Below, in pieces: positions 7,165-11,631 of a stretch of DNA of 11,631 bases (its first letter is position 1; the number at the start of each line of letters is the position of its first letter). A program made the position numbers and the translations under genes. Origin of the DNA: an uncultured Lachnospiraceae bacterium (GTDB lineage Bacteria > Bacillota > Clostridia > Lachnospirales > Lachnospiraceae). The notes under the pieces are model-generated. The model had not been told where the DNA came from and ran no database searches. It was given only the letters and a program-made list of their open reading frames with translations. The stretch spans positions 1 through 11,631 of the forward strand of contig CAKRNX010000063.1 in assembly GCA_934371475.1 (NCBI GenBank). The letters are read 5' to 3'.

Positions 7165-7212
7165 GTATAATCAGACTGCACGGAAAAGCCGGGCAGCAGA
7201 AAAGAACAAAAT

Positions 7213-7290
7213 CTGCCGCTGTACATCAGATGTGAAGTGACTTCCACCTCGGAGCAAGAACTCCGGATCATTCTTGAAAGAAGGCGGCAG
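7213..7290 (+). repeat. Structured repeat in the tex leader (modules A + variant B)
   Basis: Module A at 7224 (CATCAGATGTGAAGTGACTT) is followed by a variant of B with a CGGAG (7250-7254) / CTCCG (7261-7265) hairpin, ending CATTCTTGAA at 7278. The whole repeat is clasped by CTGCCGC (7213-7219) and GCGGCAG (7284-7290), three bases before the purine-rich AGAGAGGA ribosome-binding site at 7293. The stem could influence translation initiation; no ligand-binding consensus is recognised. Confidence 0.55.
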
Positions 7291-7309
7291 TCAGAGAGGA
7301 ACAAAGACT

Positions 7310-9460
7310 ATGGATATCATGATAACACTGGCACAGGAGCTGGGGATCAAAAAGAGTCAGGCAGAGGCTGCGGTAAAATTGATTGATGAGGGGAATACGA
7401 TTCCGTTCATTGCCAGATACCGGAAAGAAATGACGGGGTCTCTGGATGATGAGGTGCTGAGAAAATTATATGAGAGACTGAATTATCTGAGAAATCTGGA
7501 AGATCGAAAAGCGCAGGTGATTGCGTCGATCGAGGAGCAGGGCAAAATGACGCCGGAACTGAAAAAGCAGATCACCGAGGCTGCTGTTCTGGTGGAGGTG
7601 GAGGATCTCTATCGGCCATATAAACCAAAGAGAAGAACGAGAGCCACGATTGCAAAAGAGAAAGGACTGGAACCGCTGGCAAATATCATTCTTCTGCAGA
7701 TGACAAAGCGGCCGCTGGAAGAGGATGCCGCTGCGTTTGTATCAGAGGAAAAAGGTGTGCCCGGAGCGGAGGATGCCCTGCAAGGAGCTATGGATATTCT
7801 GGCAGAACAGGTGTCTGACAGGGCAGATTGCCGTTCACGCATCAGAGAGATGACCATGAAAGAGGGAAGGCTGACTTCTGCGGCGCGGGATGAAAAGAAT
7901 GCATCGGTTTATGAGATGTATTATCAGTTTGAGGAGCCGGTCAGCAAGGTGGCCGGACATCGGATCCTGGCAATTAACCGCGGAGAAAAAGAAAAGTTCC
8001 TGACAGTGAAGCTGGAAGCTCCGGAAGAAGAGATCATTGCTTATCTGGAAAGGCAGATTGTGATCAGGGATAATCCGTTTACTTCTCCGGCACTGCGTAA
8101 AGTAGCGGAAGACAGCTACAAGCGCTTGATTGCGCCGGCCATTGAACGTGAGATCAGAGGAAACATGACAGAAAAAGCGGAAGATGGCTCCATGACGGTA
8201 TTTGCTCAGAATCTGGAGCAGCTGCTGATGCAGCCGCCTATTTCCGGACAGGTCGTGCTGGGATGGGATCCGGCTTTCCGTACCGGATGTAAACTGGCGG
8301 TTGTGGATCCGACAGGAAAAGTGCTGGATACGGCCGTCATTTATCCGACAGCCCCTACGACACCGGCCAAAATTGCAGCGGCCAAGGAAAAATTAAAAGA
8401 GCTGATTGAGAAATACCATATCACGCTCTTTTCCGTAGGAAATGGAACTGCCTCCAGAGAATCGGAGCAGGTTATCGTGGAATTGTTCAAAGAAATTCCG
8501 CGGCAGCTTCAGTATGTGATTGTCAATGAGGCGGGAGCTTCCGTTTATTCAGCCAGCAAACTGGCTACGGAAGAGTTCCCCAATTTTGATGTAGGACAGA
8601 GAAGTGCGGCATCCATCGCCAGAAGACTGCAGGATCCGCTGGCAGAGCTGGTAAAGATTGATCCCAAGTCGATCGGCGTAGGACAGTACCAGCATGATAT
8701 GAACCAGAAAAAGCTGGGTGAAACGTTGGGCGGCGTAGTGGAAGACTGTGTGAACAAAGTAGGCGTGGATCTGAATACAGCATCGGTATCATTGATGGAG
8801 TATGTGTCCGGTATTTCCAAGGTGATTGCCAAAAATGTGGTGGCTTACCGGGAAAAGAACGGAAGTTTTCAAGATCGCAGAGAGCTGCTGAAAGTGACAA
8901 AGCTTGGTCCTAAGGCATTTGAACAGTGCGCAGGTTTCCTGCGGATCAAGGGAGGTAAAAATCCGCTGGATGCGACAGGAGTGCACCCGGAGAGTTATCC
9001 GGCGACAGAAAAGCTGCTGGCAAGGCTTGGGTATAGAATGGAAGATGTAGCTGCCGGAAACCTGAAAGGGATTTCAGGGAAAATCAGAGATTATGCCAAG
9101 TTGGCAGAAGAATTGGAAATCGGCGAGATTACGCTGAAAGATATTGTGAAAGAGCTGGAAAAACCGGGACGTGATCCCAGAGAAGAGATGCCTAAGCCTA
9201 TTCTGCGCAGTGATGTGCTGGATATGAAGGATTTGAAGCCGGGTATGATTCTGAAAGGAACTGTGCGGAATGTTATTGATTTTGGTGCTTTTGTAGATAT
9301 CGGAGTGCATCAGGATGGTTTGGTTCATGTCTCTCAGATGAGTAAAGACCGGTTTGTCAGACATCCGCTGGATGTAGTCCGCGTAGGGGATATTGTGGAT
9401 GTGAAGGTGTTGGATGTGGATCTGAATAAAAAGAGGATCTCTCTTTCCATGAAATTGTAG
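7310..9460 (+). CDS. tex: Tex-family S1 RNA-binding protein
   Basis: A 716-residue protein of full Tex length. Tex is a conserved cytoplasmic nucleic-acid-binding protein, homologous to the core of eukaryotic Spt6, linked to transcription and stress tolerance; its exact bacterial role is debated. Domains in order: Tex N-terminal helical region (1-~190, with the family segment NTIPFIARYRKEMTG), a middle linker, a YqgF/RNase H-like domain from ~315 (VVLGWDPAFRTGCKLAVVD), helix-hairpin-helix motifs (~486-546, LNTASVSLMEYVSGIS) and a C-terminal S1 RNA-binding domain (~641-716). The start is ATG 7310, after AGAGAGGA (7293-7300); an earlier in-frame ATG at 7274 lies in the repeat and lacks such a site. 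It appears to be a single-gene unit with its own promoter and leader. Confidence 0.96.
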   Translation: MDIMITLAQELGIKKSQAEAAVKLIDEGNTIPFIARYRKEMTGSLDDEVLRKLYERLNYLRNLEDRKAQVIASIEEQGKMTPELKKQITEAAVLVEVEDLYRPYKPKRRTRATIAKEKGLEPLANIILLQMTKRPLEEDAAAFVSEEKGVPGAEDALQGAMDILAEQVSDRADCRSRIREMTMKEGRLTSAARDEKNASVYEMYYQFEEPVSKVAGHRILAINRGEKEKFLTVKLEAPEEEIIAYLERQIVIRDNPFTSPALRKVAEDSYKRLIAPAIEREIRGNMTEKAEDGSMTVFAQNLEQLLMQPPISGQVVLGWDPAFRTGCKLAVVDPTGKVLDTAVIYPTAPTTPAKIAAAKEKLKELIEKYHITLFSVGNGTASRESEQVIVELFKEIPRQLQYVIVNEAGASVYSASKLATEEFPNFDVGQRSAASIARRLQDPLAELVKIDPKSIGVGQYQHDMNQKKLGETLGGVVEDCVNKVGVDLNTASVSLMEYVSGISKVIAKNVVAYREKNGSFQDRRELLKVTKLGPKAFEQCAGFLRIKGGKNPLDATGVHPESYPATEKLLARLGYRMEDVAAGNLKGISGKIRDYAKLAEELEIGEITLKDIVKELEKPGRDPREEMPKPILRSDVLDMKDLKPGMILKGTVRNVIDFGAFVDIGVHQDGLVHVSQMSKDRFVRHPLDVVRVGDIVDVKVLDVDLNKKRISLSMKL

Positions 9461-9485
9461 AGGCAGAAGAGCGGCAGAGCGTGTT

Positions 9486-9611
9486 GCGTCAGATGTGAGG
9501 TGACTCCCGTCTCAGCAGGTAGCGAGAAACACATCGGTATCAGCAGTGAGAGTCCATCCCCCGTCTGATGTAGTTATAGTCTCCGGCAGTTGTATGGCTC
9601 GCAGAGAAGAG
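9486..9611 (+). repeat. Structured intergenic repeat, modules A+C with tail
   Basis: The repeat starts about 25 bases after the tex stop. The outer arms GTCAGATG (9488-9495) and CGTCTGAT (9562-9569) pair with two G-U pairs, where the copy at 11462 has perfect A-U pairs. The segment GAAACACATCGGTATCAGCA, then AGTCCATCCCCC and CTCCGGCAG, matches the 11500-11558 region closely. Module D is largely missing and only a CTCGCAGAG tail remains. No tex terminator with a T run is visible here. Confidence 0.65.
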
Positions 9612-9659
9612 GCTTGCATGCGGAACAAAATCTACAAAGAAAAGTATCTGAAAAAATAC

Positions 9660-9688
9660 TTGAAATATATAAAAAAGAACGCTATAAT
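9660..9688 (+). promoter_or_regulatory. Promoter of the FMN riboswitch-ribU unit
   Basis: TTGAAA (9660-9665) and a perfect TATAAT (9683-9688) with a 17-base spacer, in AT-rich DNA. The start would be near 9694-9696, about 10 bases before aptamer helix P1. This is the best promoter in the window. Confidence 0.88.
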
Positions 9689-9703
9689 AACAAAGAATTT
9701 AAA

Positions 9704-9815
9704 ATTCTTCAGGGCGAGGTGAAATTCCTCACTGGCGGTATAGTCCGCGACCCGCGTAAGCGGCTGACCCGGTGTGACTCCGGGACCAACAGTACAGTCT
9801 GGATGAAAGAAGAAT
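9704..9815 (+). ncRNA. FMN riboswitch (RFN element) aptamer
   Basis: The aptamer binds flavin mononucleotide and controls riboflavin synthesis or uptake genes. Helix P1 is ATTCTTC (9704-9710) with GAAGAAT (9809-9815). Conserved RFN blocks appear in order: CAGGGCGAGGTGAAATTCCT, TGGCGGTATAGTCCGCGACC, the variable P4 arm GCGTAAGC, GACCCGGTGTGACTCCGGGA, and CAGTACAGTCTGGATGAAAG. All helices of the six-way junction can be drawn. It lies between a strong promoter and a terminator ahead of ribU, so FMN should shut off transcription. Confidence 0.97.
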
Positions 9816-9854
9816 AGCGTATGTATTCTGCAGCGCATTGTGAGTTGTTTATTT

Positions 9855-9884
9855 GCCCTGGAATTTCGATTCCAGGGCTTTTTT
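9855..9884 (+). terminator. FMN-controlled terminator in the ribU leader
   Basis: GCCCTGGAAT (9855-9864) pairs perfectly over 10 bases with ATTCCAGGGC (9869-9878) around a TTCG tetraloop, followed by six T (9879-9884). The left arm can instead pair with 9704-9715 of the aptamer, giving an antiterminator when FMN is low. Confidence 0.95.
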
Positions 9885-9955
9885 AGTCTCCGACAATGCA
9901 GAAACAGACGATCTCCTTAACCCTGAAAACAAATACAAGAAAAGAGGAGAAGTAC

Positions 9956-10714
9956 ATGAACATTGGAAATCTAATGCAACAGGCAGCACAGCATCTGCGA
10001 TTCCTTCTGGTATGTGCGGTAGTGATCGCATTGATCATTTTTGCTGCAAAGATGGCAGAGAAGAAACTGCTGAAAGATTCACTGATTAAGGTAAACAGCA
10101 CCAAGTATACGGCAATCTGCGGTATGTTGGGGGCACTGGCAACGGTGCTGATGCTGTTGGAGTTTCCGGTACCGTTTTTGGCCCTGCCATTTTATAAATT
10201 AGACTTCAGTGAACTTCCGGTTATGGTAGGGGGATTTTTCCTCGGACCAGTGGGAGCTGTCTTGATTGAACTGGTAAAAATACTGCTGAAGCTTCTTATT
10301 AAGAGTACTACAACGGCGTTTGTGGGAGATTTTGCCAATTTTGTGATTGGATGTGCACTGGTGGTTCCGGCATCGATTGTATATCATACACATAAGACAA
10401 AAAATAGGGCAAGAGCAGGGCTGTTGCTTGGCACAGTAATTATGGCAGTGTTTGGAAGTATGTTTAACGCAGTTTATCTGCTTCCGGAATTCTCTGTCAT
10501 GTACGGGTGTCCGCTGGATCAGATTGTAGCCATGGGAACGGCGCTGAACAGCAACATTAACAGCGTGACTACGCTGGTACTGTTTTCCGTCTTTCCGCTG
10601 AATATTATCAAGGGCGGGCTGGTATCTGTGCTGACCATGCTGTTGTATAAACGGATCAGTATCTTCTTCCATACCATGCTGGCGGGAGAAAAGGTAAGAA
10701 AAGCGGCACGGTAA
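9956..10714 (+). CDS. ribU: Riboflavin ECF transporter substrate-binding subunit RibU
   Basis: A 252-residue integral membrane protein, the substrate-capturing S component that works with the shared EcfA/EcfA'/EcfT energising module (not in this window) to import riboflavin. The family signature is clear in the segment LDFSELPVMVGGFFLGPVGA, with further hydrophobic helices and a basic C-terminus. It is longer than typical RibU (about 190-210 residues) because of an N-terminal helix (about 14-33) and a Lys-rich linker placed before the first canonical helix at ~50, which would make seven helices instead of six. AGAGGAGA (9943-9950) selects ATG 9956; the frame back to 9896 overlaps the leader after the terminator. 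The FMN riboswitch upstream supports riboflavin as substrate. Confidence 0.93.
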   Translation: MNIGNLMQQAAQHLRFLLVCAVVIALIIFAAKMAEKKLLKDSLIKVNSTKYTAICGMLGALATVLMLLEFPVPFLALPFYKLDFSELPVMVGGFFLGPVGAVLIELVKILLKLLIKSTTTAFVGDFANFVIGCALVVPASIVYHTHKTKNRARAGLLLGTVIMAVFGSMFNAVYLLPEFSVMYGCPLDQIVAMGTALNSNINSVTTLVLFSVFPLNIIKGGLVSVLTMLLYKRISIFFHTMLAGEKVRKAAR

Positions 10715-10740
10715 TATAAAATATAGAAATACAGACAGAT

Positions 10741-10826
10741 TTGCGGGCGGTGCGTGACATCAGAAGATGAACGGCTGCCCGCATTTTGCAGCAGGAATGA
10801 TAGGGAATGCCAGGGCATTCTTGAAA
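10741..10826 (+). repeat. Structured intergenic repeat, copy 5 (same type as copy 1)
   Basis: The 135-base gap between ribU and the NUDIX gene contains GCGGGC (10743-10748) paired with GCCCGC (10777-10782), then ATTTTGCAGCAGG and the module B hairpin GAATGC (10805-10810) / GCATTC (10815-10820), ending CTTGAA. It parallels 512-610. The first stem, followed by only a short T run, may act as a poor ribU terminator. No convincing promoter for the NUDIX gene is seen here. Confidence 0.6.
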
Positions 10827-10849
10827 CGTGAATTTGATGAGGACAGAAT

Positions 10850-11479
10850 ATGAGCAGAGTGAAAAGCATCCGACAGCTGACAGACAATACACATCTGAAT
10901 TTTTTTGAACTGGAAGCGGAAAACCGAAAAGGAAAGCCCTTCCCCTATTATGTGGCTTCCAGAGCTGCTGATGTATCAGAATTAAAAATGTGCCAGGCAC
11001 AGGGAAAAAAAGATCGGCCGGACGGCGTGGTCGTTTTTTCTCTGTATGGAGAGAAAAAGGATCGCGTGGTGCTGGTGAGACAATACCGCTATCCTATTGG
11101 TGGGTATATTTACGAGTTTCCGGCCGGACTGGTGGAGGCGGGAGAAGATTTTCATGAAGCGGGGATCCGCGAGATGCGCGAAGAGACGGGGCTTGCGTTC
11201 ACTCCGCTGCACACGGATGAGATGTATGAGAAACCATTCTATACAACTGTCGGTATGACGGATGAATGCTGCTCTATGATTTACGGTTATGCGGAAGGTG
11301 TGGTAAGCAGCAGAGGGCTGGAAGAAACGGAAGAACTGGAGGTGGTTCTTGCTGACCGCAGCGAGGTGCGGCGGATCCTGAAGGAAGAGAGAGTAGCTTT
11401 AATGTGTGCCTATATGCTGATGCAGTTTCTGCACAGCAACGAAGATCCATTCTCGTTTTTACATCAGATGGGAAAGTGA
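10850..11479 (+). CDS. NUDIX hydrolase, ADP-ribose pyrophosphatase type
   Basis: A 209-residue cytoplasmic protein. It contains a perfect Nudix box G-x5-E-x7-R-E-U-x-E-E-x-G-U at residues 93-115 (Gly93, Glu99, Arg107, Glu108, Glu111, Glu112, Gly114), where the glutamates bind the catalytic Mg2+. The preceding EFPAG (89-93) and RQYRYP (77-82) are typical of the ADP-ribose pyrophosphatase subfamily, which splits ADP-ribose to AMP and ribose 5-phosphate; substrate within the family is not certain. ATG 10850 follows the modest site GATGAGGAC. The last five codons (His-Gln-Met-Gly-Lys) and the TGA lie inside a dispersed repeat starting at 11462, so the C-terminus may have been remodelled by insertion. 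Confidence 0.9.
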   Translation: MSRVKSIRQLTDNTHLNFFELEAENRKGKPFPYYVASRAADVSELKMCQAQGKKDRPDGVVVFSLYGEKKDRVVLVRQYRYPIGGYIYEFPAGLVEAGEDFHEAGIREMREETGLAFTPLHTDEMYEKPFYTTVGMTDECCSMIYGYAEGVVSSRGLEETEELEVVLADRSEVRRILKEERVALMCAYMLMQFLHSNEDPFSFLHQMGK

Positions 11480-11631
11480 TTTCCACCTCTATAGGTGGAG
11501 GGAAACAAATTAGTATCAGTGGTGGGAGTCAATCCCCCATCTGATATAGCCTCCGGCAGGGCGCACATTGTCCGGTGGACAATGGTTTTGCGGTGACCGG
11601 AACGGAGTGTAGATGCAGAGGTGTGCAGAAG
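11462..11631 (+). repeat. Structured intergenic repeat, most complete copy (modules A+C+D)
   Basis: Outer stem ATCAGATGGG (11463-11472) pairs perfectly with CCCATCTGAT (11536-11545). An inner hairpin TCCACCT (11482-11488) / AGGTGGA (11493-11499) has a CTAT loop. Module C ends with CTCCGGCAG. Module D has CATTGTCC (11566-11573) with GGACAATG (11577-11584), then CCGGAACGGAGTGTAG (11597-11612). It runs to the window end and may continue. Its left arm overlaps the NUDIX coding end. Confidence 0.7.

Noticed and set aside
9590..9817. Open frame of 75 codons across the ribU leader
   Set aside because: It lies over the promoter and the conserved FMN aptamer, has no ribosome-binding site and no recognisable protein features.
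10821..10849. TTGAAA (10821) with CAGAAT (10844) as a promoter for the NUDIX gene
   Set aside because: The transcription start would fall after the ATG at 10850. The TTGAA is a conserved end of module B, and no good -10 follows it in the other copies.
6937..11631. CRISPR array from the repeated intergenic sequences
   Set aside because: Copies are kilobases apart, differ in length and sequence, and are separated by genes, not by unique short spacers.

Overview
The window looks like core chromosome from a Clostridia (Bacillota) genome, most likely a Lachnospiraceae gut anaerobe. The indications are roughly 47-50% GC by eye, strong AG-rich ribosome-binding sites, an FMN riboswitch driving a ribU transporter gene, a TTG-started prfB with a recoding site, and a phosphoglycerate-mutase-like protein next to an HTH-ACT protein. 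The genus is not determined. All genes lie on the + strand.

Layout. 1-506: 3' end of secA (protein export motor), ending in a SEC-C zinc motif. 507-657: intergenic repeat. 658-1786: prfB (release factor 2), needing a +1 frameshift at 730-736. 1825-5095: three-gene membrane-associated group of an SPFH protein with two zinc ribbons, a zinc-ribbon protein with a C-terminal membrane helix, and a secreted/anchored TPM-domain protein. This resembles the ydjI, ydjG and ydjH partners of PspA in Bacillus subtilis, in a different order and without pspA here. 5194-6936: HTH-ACT regulator-like protein (UPF0735/PheB type) and an ApgM-family protein that may be a non-homologous homoserine kinase. 7310-9460: tex, with a promoter and a structured leader. 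9660-10714: promoter, FMN riboswitch, terminator and ribU. 10850-11479: NUDIX hydrolase of the ADP-ribose pyrophosphatase type.

The most unusual content is between the genes. Related modular, structured repeats occur at seven places: 512-610, 5650-5708 (inverted), 6937-6990 with a tail at 7062-7116, 7224-7278, 9486-9611, 10741-10826 and 11462-11631. Four recognisable modules (called A to D here) are combined differently at each site. The outer stem of the two longest copies is kept through A-U to G-U exchanges. One copy supplies the last codons and stop of the NUDIX gene. I cannot assign this family to a named element.

The riboswitch region can be read mechanistically. The 5' strand of the aptamer (9704-9715) can pair with the left arm of the terminator (9855-9864). 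That pairing excludes both helix P1 and the terminator, a textbook FMN-off switch for riboflavin uptake. I see no phage, transposase, CRISPR, tRNA or rRNA.
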